From assembly GCA_016285355.1 (NCBI GenBank), contig JAEEQP010000037.1:1-37139 (forward strand): 37,139 bases of DNA. Direction: 5' to 3'. This DNA comes from Bacteroidales bacterium (GTDB lineage: Bacteria > Bacteroidota > Bacteroidia > Bacteroidales > F082). This document shows, one piece after another, positions 17,101 through 23,839 of this stretch. Each line of letters opens with the position of its first letter. Within the stretch, counting starts at the first letter, position 1. The notes under the pieces are model-generated. The model saw nothing but the letters and a program-made list of their open reading frames with translations, did not search any database and was not told the origin of the DNA. The translations under genes were made by a program, and so were the position numbers.

Positions 17101-17832
17101 ATAATTGAGTTTCTTTAGAGACATATTGTTAATCGTATTGTCGGGTTGCTTTTGGAAATACTTTATTAAGACCTTTTTGGACAAATCGCCTCTCCTAAAA
17201 CAATCGTTTACAAAGATGTCCAGGGTATATTTATCAGATGTGATGTCCAACAATTGAGCCCCTTCGTCAGCATCATTTTGTATATAATCCAATGGTAACT
17301 CGTCTTCAAATATACCAACTATTGCAGACTCTTCCGATGGTGCGACAAGCGTATAATAAAAACCCTCGTCCAAATGTAATTGTTCTGCTTGGTATAATGG
17401 TAAAGCATCAGGTCGTTTTTCTTCCTCGGCATCACTTGTCACTATATACTCTGGCAGATTCATCAAATAGAGTTGCCTTATGTTGTCTTTAAGAAATACA
17501 ATCTTATCACCGAAGAAGTTCTTTTGAAGGAAAGAACTGGTCAAATAAGTATATTGTTGATATGACATAATATGGAAATCCACTCTTTCGTCATCAAGAT
17601 GCTCATAGATTCTTCTATACCAAGCTTTATTATATACAGCATTGTTTCCGTTTACTAAAAATGTGTCATAATCATCAATATTATGCTTGAAACTATTTGC
17701 ATCAATAATGTCTGATAATCCAACCAACACAAACACCCAGCCCTTCTCGCTTTCAAGATAACTGTCGATTATTGATTTTACTTTATGGTTTACATATTCT
17801 TTCAGGTTGTTAAAGGTCATTTCTGTTTCCAT
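14134..17832 (-). CDS. RecQ-like superfamily 2 DNA helicase with long extra N- and C-terminal regions
   Basis: This 1232-residue protein carries a complete RecQ-type helicase core. Walker A TAPTGAGKS is at 330-338, IIVSPLIALMKDQV at 356-369, the DEAH box at 435-438, TATA at 475-478, motif V TKAFGMGVD at 602-610 and motif VI QEIGRVARK at 631-639. RecQ proteins are usually 600-700 residues long with RQC and HRDC domains. Here about 300 N-terminal residues (starting METEMTFNNLKEYVNHKVK) and about 570 C-terminal residues match nothing recognised. The gene is noticeably more AT-rich than its neighbours and stands alone between two twin-hairpin repeats, which suggests horizontal acquisition. Unwinding of DNA driven by ATP is well supported. 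A role in defence or mobile-element biology is only inferred from the architecture and island position. Confidence 0.85.
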   Translation of the reverse strand: METEMTFNNLKEYVNHKVKSIIDSYLESEKGWVFVLVGLSDIIDANSFKHNIDDYDTFLVNGNNAVYNKAWYRRIYEHLDDERVDFHIMSYQQYTYLTSSFLQKNFFGDKIVFLKDNIRQLYLMNLPEYIVTSDAEEEKRPDALPLYQAEQLHLDEGFYYTLVAPSEESAIVGIFEDELPLDYIQNDADEGAQLLDITSDKYTLDIFVNDCFRRGDLSKKVLIKYFQKQPDNTINNMSLKKLNYLLNLFGGGVILKREATVKPAEIRQDTLDLLKKYWGENASFRNLTVYSNPNIGKETVEISQGMLVETIIDEYENAKKGIEPRDLFLTAPTGAGKSLLFQLPSFYISQHGDVTIIVSPLIALMKDQVKAIISDRHFEKVAYINSELNMLERDTVIENVKSGAIDVLYLSPELLLSYDLSFFIGERNLGLLVVDEAHLITTWGRDFRVDYWYLGNYIRKSRKYRERKFPMVAVTATAVYGGVNDMVFDGIDSLYMQNPHIYIGQVKRNNIEFVINNHSVVERGYNSIKIQQTITFIKEVVDNGIKTIVYVPFIKHIDAINRAMPAQLKDYVGAYYGSLDPDLKEYAYKMFKSGKKNVMLCTKAFGMGVDISDIQVVYHHAPSGLLPDYVQEIGRVARKEGLQGYAMLDYSPQDQNYSKILHGMSSIRLWQLKEMLKKIHSLYNQHGKKRNMLVSVDDFAFIFEGTIDLDQKVLTSLMMLEKDYLAKHRFNVLIARPRKLFSTVYAKVSQKDLERLERKYPNMLFVAKSMENGRSVVELDLAKLWERHFSETSFPMLKRSFYSGELFEKEGIPLSPQVKICYNLSMSFNETYAKLSNYFEILKSVFAKMSYSYFSFETFADKLAEALHDEKKAKKIAKFVLSTYSESGRQGGNDAFLQLRRVWGREVYCANNTRYIESFALLLQRFNRLFEASRENHVNKYVTNNDLTKISYTRLGYFVELLELGTYEIKGGEKPVVFIRLNDPDRIEKDATNVRYENQLLQKTLQKFDVSNKIFDYFFCRRFSNDERWDFIEDFFLGADNDDLEKNYLGEDVANDVDLLYYVQTIQPLEPENSDEPDDNDCMNLFHPNSEIWYDRNSMLTIETNEVKKTLKISEWIEKDPVLLDKVKTEYHLKFNSDVYNTLISKVRQNQSYYTETRGLNIQIEFKGYMGLVQASLPYKDKPLEFYKWWCKNQNKVYLTLVEKIQLFIRVKELKPDTLLKEHEKMISRGND

Positions 17833-17849
17833 TTAATGTGTTTAAACTG

Positions 17850-17857
17850 CAAAAATA
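17850..17857 (-). promoter_or_regulatory. -7 promoter element for the helicase gene
   Basis: TATTTTTG on the minus strand matches TAnnTTTG exactly and ends 17 bases before the helicase ATG. No TTG lies at the normal -33 distance. Confidence 0.5.
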
Positions 17858-18064
17858 ACAAATTCTTTCACGGCGTTACCATTTTTCAACAAAACAGAGT
17901 CTTATGGACATTTTGATTGATACCTCTCATAGTAAAAAGTAGGAGGTTTTTTCTCCTCTCCTTTGTTTCCCTGCCACTTTTATTACTTGTCAACCCCAAA
18001 ATATAATTGTTCATATACCTCTGTGAGTTTACGAAAACCGTTCTTTGATATTTCTCAGTTCGGG
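17858..18064. other. Intergenic DNA without a recognisable gene
   Basis: Most of the 333-base gap between the divergent helicase and ABC-F genes lies here. The only open frame (minus strand, 80 codons) has no start context or family resemblance and is rejected. A weak hairpin (AGGAG...CTCCT near 17942-17958) has no clear role. Confidence 0.5.
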
Positions 18065-18099
18065 CAGATTTCCGAATCTGACCGTTGCTGAATATCAGC
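18065..18099. repeat. Paired-hairpin REP-like element B
   Basis: Two small palindromes sit 6 bases apart: CAGATT-TCCG-AATCTG (18065-18080) and GCTGA-ATA-TCAGC (18087-18099). The design parallels element A on the other side of the helicase gene, although the sequences differ. No T-tract follows. Confidence 0.4.
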
Positions 18100-18138
18100 A
18101 TTTGCAATGCGAAAACACGCCAAACCAATAAAAAGCCT

Positions 18139-18146
18139 TACCTTTG
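18139..18146 (+). promoter_or_regulatory. -7 promoter element for the ABC-F operon
   Basis: TACCTTTG fits TAnnTTTG and ends 19 bases before the ABC-F ATG. The -33 region lacks a TTG. Confidence 0.55.
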
Positions 18147-18165
18147 CCGCTCAAAACGGTAAGCA

Positions 18166-20118
18166 ATGATTTCAATCCAAAACCTGAGCATGCACTTCAC
18201 AGGTGAAGACCTCTTCACTGATATATCCTTTTTGATTCGAGAGAAAGACCGCATCGGTTTGGTGGGTAAGAACGGCGCGGGCAAGACCACCCTGCTGAAA
18301 CTTATTTGTGGTTTGGAACAGCCATCAAAGGGCGATGTCATTATCCCTCAGGGTGTTACCATTGGTTATTTGCCGCAGGAGAAAAATGTAAACAGCCCAA
18401 AAACTGTTTTGGAAGAAGCCATGACCGCCTTTGACGAGTATCATCAAATGGAGCGTGATTTGGAACGTTTGCAACAGGAACTGGTTGACCGTACCGATTA
18501 CGAGAGCCCGCAATACGAGAAACTGATTGTCAAGTTGAACAACTTGAACGACCGCTTGGCCTTGCTTGGCGGCAACTCTATTGAGGGCGAAGCGGAACGT
18601 ATTTTAGTCGGTTTGGGCTTTGGCCACGAAGACATGATGCGCCCCATGCGCGAGTTCAGCAACGGCTGGCAGATGCGCGTGGAGTTGGCTAAAATCCTGT
18701 TGAAAAAGCCTAACTTGCTCCTTCTCGACGAGCCTACTAACCACCTTGACATCGAGTCCATTCAATGGTTGGAAGGCTTCTTGAAAGCCTATTACGGTGC
18801 CATCCTGATGGTCTCGCACGACCGTGCGTTTTTGGACAACATCACCATCCGCACGGTGGAAATCTCGAACGGTAAAATCTACGATTACAAGGTGCCGTAT
18901 TCCGATTATGTCAGCCTGCGCGAGGAGCGTGTTGATATGCAACGTTCGGCCTACGAGAACCAGCAGCGCGAAATCAAGAACATTGAGGCGTTCATTGAGC
19001 GTTTCCGCTACAAAGCCACCAAAGCCAAGCAAGTGCAAAGCCGCGTGAAGTTGCTCGAAAAAATGGATGAGATTGTGATTGACGACATCGACAGCACGGC
19101 CATCCACTTCAAGTTCCCACCTGCACCACATTCCGGCAAGGTGACTTTGGAGTTGAACCATGTGGGCAAGTCCTACGGCGACCAAGTCATTCTCAAAGAC
19201 ATCAACCTGCTGATTCCGAGGGGGGAGAAGATTGCTTTTGTCGGTCGTAACGGCGAGGGCAAATCCACCTTGTCAAAAATCATCTGTGGTGTGCTTGATT
19301 ATGAGGGCGAGGTGAAACTCGGCCACGAGGTCAAGATTGGATACTATGCCCAAAACCAGCAGGACATGCTCGACATGAACAAAACCGTTTTCGAGACTTT
19401 GGACGATGTGGCTGTGGGTGATATGCGCTTGAAGGTGAAGGCTTTGTTAGGCTCTTTCCTCTTCCGAGGTGATGACATTGATAAGAAGGTAAAAGTCCTT
19501 TCAGGTGGCGAGAAAGCACGTCTTTCTTTGGCCAAAATGCTCCTTTTCCCGACTAACTTGCTTGTCCTCGACGAGCCAACGAACCATCTGGACATGCTTT
19601 CCAAGGACATTTTGAAGAACGCTTTAATCCAATATGACGGCACATTAATCATCGTCTCCCACGACCGTGACTTCCTGCAAGGCCTGACCAACAAGGTCTA
19701 TGAGTTCCGCAAACCCAACATCAAGGAATACATTGGCGACATCTACGACTTTTTGGAGCAGAAAAATCTCAATCACTTGAAAGAGTTGGAAATCGCCGCC
19801 AAACAAACCAAGGTACAGGAAGTTGTGCCGCAGTCGCAGAACAAAATCAACTACGAGCGCAAGAAGCAAATTGATGCTAAGTTGCGCAAGGTCGACAAGG
19901 AAATCCAACGCTTGGAGGAAGCCATCGGCAAACTGGAAGCTGAATTAGCCGAGCAAGACAACATTATGGCTCATCCCGACGAGCATCCTGACATCAAAAT
20001 CGACAACGACTGGTATTGGGCATACGGCCAGAAGAAAGAGCAACTCCAAAACCTGATGGACGACTGGGGCGAGAAACAGATGGAGCGGGAAGAGGTTTTG
20101 GCGGAGTATGAGAAATAG
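18166..20118 (+). CDS. ABC-F family ribosome-associated ATPase
   Basis: The 650-residue protein has two ABC cassettes and no membrane segments. The first has GKNGAGKTT (about residues 35-43), signature FSNGWQMRVELA (about 165) and LLLLDEPTNHLD. The second has GRNGEGKST (about 362), LSGGEKARLSLA and LLVLDEPTNHLD. Between them is the basic ABC-F linker (EAFIERFRYKATKAKQVQSR) that inserts into the ribosomal E site. The C-terminus ends in a coiled coil (KLRKVDKEIQRLEEAIGKLEAEL), as in Uup/YbiT-like members. ABC-F proteins adjust translation at the ribosome. Some protect it from antibiotics, but nothing here marks this as a resistance protein. It probably forms an operon with the next gene, 6 bases downstream. 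Confidence 0.95.
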   Translation: MISIQNLSMHFTGEDLFTDISFLIREKDRIGLVGKNGAGKTTLLKLICGLEQPSKGDVIIPQGVTIGYLPQEKNVNSPKTVLEEAMTAFDEYHQMERDLERLQQELVDRTDYESPQYEKLIVKLNNLNDRLALLGGNSIEGEAERILVGLGFGHEDMMRPMREFSNGWQMRVELAKILLKKPNLLLLDEPTNHLDIESIQWLEGFLKAYYGAILMVSHDRAFLDNITIRTVEISNGKIYDYKVPYSDYVSLREERVDMQRSAYENQQREIKNIEAFIERFRYKATKAKQVQSRVKLLEKMDEIVIDDIDSTAIHFKFPPAPHSGKVTLELNHVGKSYGDQVILKDINLLIPRGEKIAFVGRNGEGKSTLSKIICGVLDYEGEVKLGHEVKIGYYAQNQQDMLDMNKTVFETLDDVAVGDMRLKVKALLGSFLFRGDDIDKKVKVLSGGEKARLSLAKMLLFPTNLLVLDEPTNHLDMLSKDILKNALIQYDGTLIIVSHDRDFLQGLTNKVYEFRKPNIKEYIGDIYDFLEQKNLNHLKELEIAAKQTKVQEVVPQSQNKINYERKKQIDAKLRKVDKEIQRLEEAIGKLEAELAEQDNIMAHPDEHPDIKIDNDWYWAYGQKKEQLQNLMDDWGEKQMEREEVLAEYEK

Positions 20119-20124
20119 TAATTA

Positions 20125-21789
20125 ATGTTCTTCCAACCACGCATAGGGCAGCATTATCAAGAAGGCCTTAAGGGTTATCGAACCCTTGTGCTGGGTGTCA
20201 AGCACCATTGCATACTAAGGTATTGCCGCTTTTATGAGGATTGCGTCAATCAGAAAAACTGTGCACTTTATGATGAAGTTTGTCCTGCGTATGGCGATCG
20301 CCATGACTTGCGTCTTTCGCAAAGCAATCAAATTGAAATAGATGCCTTTTTGGAAGAGTACGACCGCTATCCAACCTATTCCTATTTTACAAAATTGATG
20401 TTGGGCAAATCGGACGATTGCACCGAGACCGAGAAAGAGTCGTTTTGGGAACAGGTGTCCTTCGCCAATTACTTGCAATATTTCTGTTCTTCGTCACAAG
20501 TACCTGAATACAAGGGTGATGGTTCTGATTATCGGCATGAGGATTGGATAGCTTTCATGGAATTGTTGGATACTTTACAACCCGAAGTGCTCTTGGTTTG
20601 GAATGCAGCCTTGAAAATGTTGCTGGACAAAAAAATTGCCGAAGGCAAAATCAAAGGTTTGACCTATTTTGATGATTTCCGTTCCGAGACCTTGACTATC
20701 AACCGCTATTTATATAAGGTGAAAGCAAAAGACACGCCCGAGAACCTATTCAAGGCGTTTCAGCATGAATTTGGTGCGGATTTAAACGATTCTGAAACTG
20801 CCCGACTAATGCTAAACGCATTGCAAAAGGCAAGATTCCGCCAGTTTGTACCCGAAGATGAATTGAAGATTACATCCGCTATGGTGGAATGGGTGAGTGG
20901 TAGTATTTGGGATGAAAGTTTAGCTATTTATCTCATTGGCTTGTTGCAGAAGGATTTGGGGTTTTACATGCATGTAAGTCCTTTTGAATCAGAAATAAAG
21001 GAATCGGCTAAAGGATGTCGTGTGGCTTCTTCATTCTTGTTGGAGTTCATGGAGACTCAAGCCTTTAGTTTGGGAGATACGCAACAGGAATTGTCATGGT
21101 TTGGGCTGGGAAAGTTTTGTACGCCTGAGGAATTTGATGTAGCCGTTGTTTACTTTTCCGACACAAATGATGCGTTTAAATTACTTCTTAAATCATTGAA
21201 TGGTGATGGCTTGAAGAGGATTTTGGTTCTGGTGAAAGTGGAAAATTGCGACAAATTGCTACCAGATGTTGTTGTGAATGAAGGTTTGTGCCGCATTACT
21301 GAAAAAGGCGATGCGCTGTTGTTGGAAATTGGCAATGTGTCTTGTGAAGGGGTTGGGCTGGTGTGTGAGGGTAAAACATTGTATCTTCGCCATAGCAACC
21401 TTCAGCATGGACAGTCTTTACGCCCATCGGATTACATGTTGTCAAAAATGACGATGCGAGAGTTGGAGGCATTGGTTTACAGTGTTTTCAGGCGTTCCTC
21501 GGTGACGGTTTACACCGCTAAGGGCGAGCGTGGTTTGGCGGAGTTGCTTGGCAGATTGTTGGACAAGGGTTTTATTTGCCGGAGTGGTAAACGCTTAAAA
21601 TCTACCCCAAGGAAAGCAGGTCAAGTGCTTTTCCATAGCTTGCATCTTTCAGGACTTTCTTGGAGCGAGTTGGAAGGCCTGTTTGCCGACAACAACATAG
21701 CGAAAAACGCCAATCCAAAAAAGATCGCCAAGTTGCTTGAAAGCAATTCGGCTACAATCCAGTATTATCGCAATTTGTTCGGATTGTAG
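20125..21789 (+). CDS. Uncharacterised protein with a UDG-like N-terminal region and a cysteine cluster
   Basis: This 554-residue protein was not recognised as a named family. The N-terminal 170 residues have the rhythm of the uracil-DNA-glycosylase-like fold: a first strand GYRTLVLGVKHHC (18-29 and on), then FWEQVSFANYLQYF (107-120), then LQPEVLLVWNAAL (151-163), where UDG-like proteins have 'P-x-hydrophobic strand-G'. A catalytic Asp/Asn of true uracil glycosylases is not evident. Five cysteines at 29, 34, 40, 46 and 53 suggest a metal or Fe-S site. The remaining 380 residues are unassigned and end in a helical tail, IQYYRNLFGL. The start is 6 bases after the ABC-F gene, so the two are co-transcribed. 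A nucleic-acid role is a guess from the fold resemblance. Confidence 0.75.
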   Translation: MFFQPRIGQHYQEGLKGYRTLVLGVKHHCILRYCRFYEDCVNQKNCALYDEVCPAYGDRHDLRLSQSNQIEIDAFLEEYDRYPTYSYFTKLMLGKSDDCTETEKESFWEQVSFANYLQYFCSSSQVPEYKGDGSDYRHEDWIAFMELLDTLQPEVLLVWNAALKMLLDKKIAEGKIKGLTYFDDFRSETLTINRYLYKVKAKDTPENLFKAFQHEFGADLNDSETARLMLNALQKARFRQFVPEDELKITSAMVEWVSGSIWDESLAIYLIGLLQKDLGFYMHVSPFESEIKESAKGCRVASSFLLEFMETQAFSLGDTQQELSWFGLGKFCTPEEFDVAVVYFSDTNDAFKLLLKSLNGDGLKRILVLVKVENCDKLLPDVVVNEGLCRITEKGDALLLEIGNVSCEGVGLVCEGKTLYLRHSNLQHGQSLRPSDYMLSKMTMRELEALVYSVFRRSSVTVYTAKGERGLAELLGRLLDKGFICRSGKRLKSTPRKAGQVLFHSLHLSGLSWSELEGLFADNNIAKNANPKKIAKLLESNSATIQYYRNLFGL

Positions 21790-21882
21790 TTTGCATACGA
21801 TTTGTTACGATTTCAAGATGTTGTATTTCAGAATACTTAGTGGCTCCTTATTTTCCAAATAGAGGCTAATGAGGACTTTCTG

Positions 21883-21890
21883 TATTTTTG
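21883..21890 (+). promoter_or_regulatory. -7 promoter element for the zinc-ribbon lipoprotein
   Basis: TATTTTTG, an exact TAnnTTTG match followed by CGG, ends 36 bases before the chosen ATG. The longest open frame would begin at a TTG inside this box, which argues against that start. Confidence 0.6.
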
Positions 21891-21926
21891 CGGATGCTAA
21901 ATCAAATTGAATTGAAACCTAATAAA

Positions 21927-22541
21927 ATGATGAAACTATCTAAAATGCTGATGATGGCAATGTTTGCGCTGCTATTGGCCTCTTGTGGACCAGGTTCTGA
22001 CAAGTCTGCACAAAAGACTACTCCTGACCCCGACAAGATGATGGACGAATTGTTGGTCGCTGGAAGGGCTGGCAACTGGCAAAAGGTTCTTGAACTTGAC
22101 GAGGAGATTAACAAACAAAAGATGACCACCGAACAGGTTTTTCGGTTTTTCAATGAAATCCAGCCGAAATACTATGCTTTGGGTTATGAAGGTGGTGAAC
22201 AGGGCGATTGGTGGGATGAGAACGGCACTATGTATGAGGAACAAGATGTTGTTGAACAAGTTCAACCAGCACCATCCCAACCTCAAAAGCGTCCTGACCC
22301 TGTTTATTTGTACTATTGCAAGTTTTGTCGCGCATTGGTGAAAGCCACGGAGTGGAACAAACCTGGGCCTAATTCGGGTCGCTGCACCCAAGGTTATCAC
22401 ATGTGGATGAAGGTTTGCGAATATGGTACACAGCATGGATTCCGCTGCTCGACATGCGGCCTTGAAGTGACCACAGACTCCAGACCCTACAACGGCAATA
22501 GTTGTACTCGTGGTGACCACCAATGGAGGCAGATTTATTGA
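21927..22541 (+). CDS. Lipoprotein with two tandem zinc-ribbon-like modules
   Basis: The start is ATG 21927 (21930 is equally possible), chosen because the longer frame begins within the promoter. The 204-residue product has a lipoprotein signal, MLMMAMFALLLASC, with the lipobox cysteine at 20. A charged helical segment follows (about 35-85), then a low-complexity Gln/Pro linker. The C-terminus carries two copies of C-x2-C-x(15-18)-C-x4-H-x-W: C131, C134, C153, H158, W160, then C174, C177, C193, H198, W200. Four likely ligands per module suggest two bound zinc ions or two redox-sensitive sites. Such a duplicated CCCH module on a membrane-anchored protein facing the periplasm or surface is unusual, and no family was recognised. 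It is probably monocistronic, since the next promoter follows at once. Confidence 0.8.
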   Translation: MMKLSKMLMMAMFALLLASCGPGSDKSAQKTTPDPDKMMDELLVAGRAGNWQKVLELDEEINKQKMTTEQVFRFFNEIQPKYYALGYEGGEQGDWWDENGTMYEEQDVVEQVQPAPSQPQKRPDPVYLYYCKFCRALVKATEWNKPGPNSGRCTQGYHMWMKVCEYGTQHGFRCSTCGLEVTTDSRPYNGNSCTRGDHQWRQIY

Positions 22542-22580
22542 AGAAATGCAAGCAGTCTGCGAAAAAATTGTCTGGATGTC

Positions 22581-22608
22581 TTGCGACAACGAAAAAATTG
22601 TACATTTG
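22581..22608 (+). promoter_or_regulatory. Promoter of the putative structured RNA (TTG-N17-TACATTTG)
   Basis: TTG (22581-22583) and TACATTTG (22601-22608) are 17 bases apart, a full -33/-7 match. No credible coding start follows; the next gene begins about 260 bases downstream. Confidence 0.7.
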
Positions 22609-22610
22609 CA

Positions 22611-22819
22611 GTGTCGCTTTGGCGGCAGACATAGAGAAGATCGTTTTTCCGACGAGGCATTGATTCGGCAAAGTCTGGTAAATTTCAAGAATCAGAGTGT
22701 GAGTTTGGAAATGCGGTTCAACCCAATAGGGCGTGGACTGCTTTTCGCTTATCCTCTGATTAAGGTTTACCAGAGCCTGCCGAACGGGATGGGATGAAAT
22801 AGGGGACGCGCTCTTTTTT
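22611..22819 (+). ncRNA. Putative structured non-coding RNA of about 209 nucleotides
   Basis: The stretch starts 2 bases after a full promoter and ends at a run of six Ts (22814-22819). Between them is a long nested hairpin. GTGTC (22611-22615) pairs with GACGC (22805-22809). TTCGGCA (22664-22670) pairs with TGCCGAA (22778-22784). TCTGGTAAA (22674-22682) pairs with TTTACCAGA (22766-22774). ATCAGAG (22691-22697) pairs with CTCTGAT (22754-22760), and an inner wobble-containing stem GCGGTTC/GGACTGC (about 22714-22720 with 22734-22740) closes around CCC-AATA-GGG. Nested perfect 7-9 base stems in register are hard to explain by chance. The long, bulged rod is reminiscent of 6S RNA or the Bacteroidales-1 motif, but identity was not tested. 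It could also be a leader or attenuator of the gene cluster starting 57 bases later. No tmRNA, RNase P or SRP RNA signature was seen. Confidence 0.65.
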
Positions 22820-22875
22820 GTGAGGTTGCTTGGGGTGATAGGGGATGCCGAAAAATTTAAAATTAATAAATAACC

Positions 22876-23148
22876 ATGGAAAATTGTAATAAGAACATCA
22901 ATGTGAATCAAAACGAAAAGCAAAATCCTAGAAAAGAACGTTATTGGATTGCATTTTCTTCGAATGGTTGGTTTAAGGAGATTACAGAAAAAACCGAACA
23001 AGTTCAAAAAGATCAAAATTGGGAAAATCATATTTATTTCGATACTCTTGAAGAATTGAGAGTTTTTGAGGAAAACCTTAAACGCTTCATCAAAGTGAAT
23101 TATCCGAGAGCGAAAGATGAAGGTTGGTTCCCGGAGATAAAAGTATGA
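22876..23148 (+). CDS. Small protein of unknown function, first gene of a five-gene cluster
   Basis: The frame encodes 90 residues from ATG 22876, preceded by an AT-rich leader with no clear ribosome-binding site. The protein is charged and soluble, begins with an Asn/Lys-rich stretch (NCNKNINVNQNEKQ), and has no signal peptide, membrane helix or cysteine motif. A mixed alpha/beta pattern with several aromatic residues follows (RYWIAFSSNGWFKEI, then HIYFDTLEELRVFEENLKRF), and the tail is DEGWFPEIKV. It lies 22 bases before the next gene's start on the same strand and shares its AT-rich composition. No family was recognised. Its position after the structured RNA raises the possibility of control by that RNA. 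Confidence 0.65.
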   Translation: MENCNKNINVNQNEKQNPRKERYWIAFSSNGWFKEITEKTEQVQKDQNWENHIYFDTLEELRVFEENLKRFIKVNYPRAKDEGWFPEIKV

Positions 23149-23170
23149 TATGAACGTAATCAAATATGAT

Positions 23171-23839
23171 ATGAAAAAGAATAAATTGAACAAATTGCTA
23201 TTATTGTTGTTTTTGTTCTTTGTTGTAGCAGGTTGCGGACATGATGAAAACGAGAACAAAGATGCAAGCAACGATTCCAGTAGTGTTGAAATCGTTAAGG
23301 ATATTGATGCGGATTTTGATGTCAAAGAAATCCTGTCCAAATATTCAGTACATCCCGAACAAGAACAAGCCGTTATTAAAATAATGGATGGTGTTCAAGG
23401 CTATTTGAATTCTAATATTGGAATAATCATGGACGAGTTCCGTCGCGATAAAAATCGAGCTAAGAACATTGACAGTCAATTTGCCCATGGGAAGATATCT
23501 CCCAAGACCCTTGAGTTTTGGATTAATGACAAGATTGAGGAATACAATGATGAACACATGACTAATCGATTGCATACGGTAACCTTCGAAATTGTGATGG
23601 ATACGGCATCGATTTATCCATTTTTTAATAAGCCTTTGATAAAAAACTGGCTTAGTTATTATGAGTCCGGGATTTACAATTGTGCTTGTGATAAATGGAA
23701 AGAACAAGGAGAAAATACTGATGAAAAAGAACAAATAATAATCAAAGGGATAACAGATGCTTATTTTGCCTTGTTCAAGGCTGAAAATTTAATTGAACAA
23801 ATGATTGGAGTTAAAAACAACAAAATTATCGAGCAATGA
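23171..23839 (+). CDS. Lipoprotein of unknown function
   Basis: ATG 23171 is preferred over the upstream in-frame ATG at 23150 because it gives a compact lipoprotein signal: MKKNKLNK, a core LLLLLFLFFVV and the lipobox VAGC. The 222-residue product has an acidic, Ser/Asn-rich tether after the cysteine (GHDENENKDASNDSSS). A mainly helical domain of about 170 residues follows, with two cysteines close together near the end (YNCACDKW). Its stop codon overlaps the start of the next gene (ATGA), so the two are coupled. It should be anchored in the inner or outer membrane facing the periplasm. No family was recognised. The partner is probably the large periplasmic helical protein encoded next. Confidence 0.78.
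   Translation: MKKNKLNKLLLLLFLFFVVAGCGHDENENKDASNDSSSVEIVKDIDADFDVKEILSKYSVHPEQEQAVIKIMDGVQGYLNSNIGIIMDEFRRDKNRAKNIDSQFAHGKISPKTLEFWINDKIEEYNDEHMTNRLHTVTFEIVMDTASIYPFFNKPLIKNWLSYYESGIYNCACDKWKEQGENTDEKEQIIIKGITDAYFALFKAENLIEQMIGVKNNKIIEQ

Noticed and set aside
17886..18128. 80-codon minus-strand frame between helicase and ABC-F
   Set aside because: It overlaps hairpin element B, has no start context, and the composition is that of noncoding DNA.
22510..22797. A 95-codon plus-strand frame overlapping the structured RNA
   Set aside because: It begins inside the lipoprotein gene upstream of the mapped promoter boxes and shows no protein-like character. The paired stems explain the sequence better.
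22369..23340. A 323-codon open frame on the minus strand
   Set aside because: It runs antisense through three better-supported features (lipoprotein end, structured RNA and the small gene), has low-complexity hydrophobic Phe/Ile-rich sequence and no start context.
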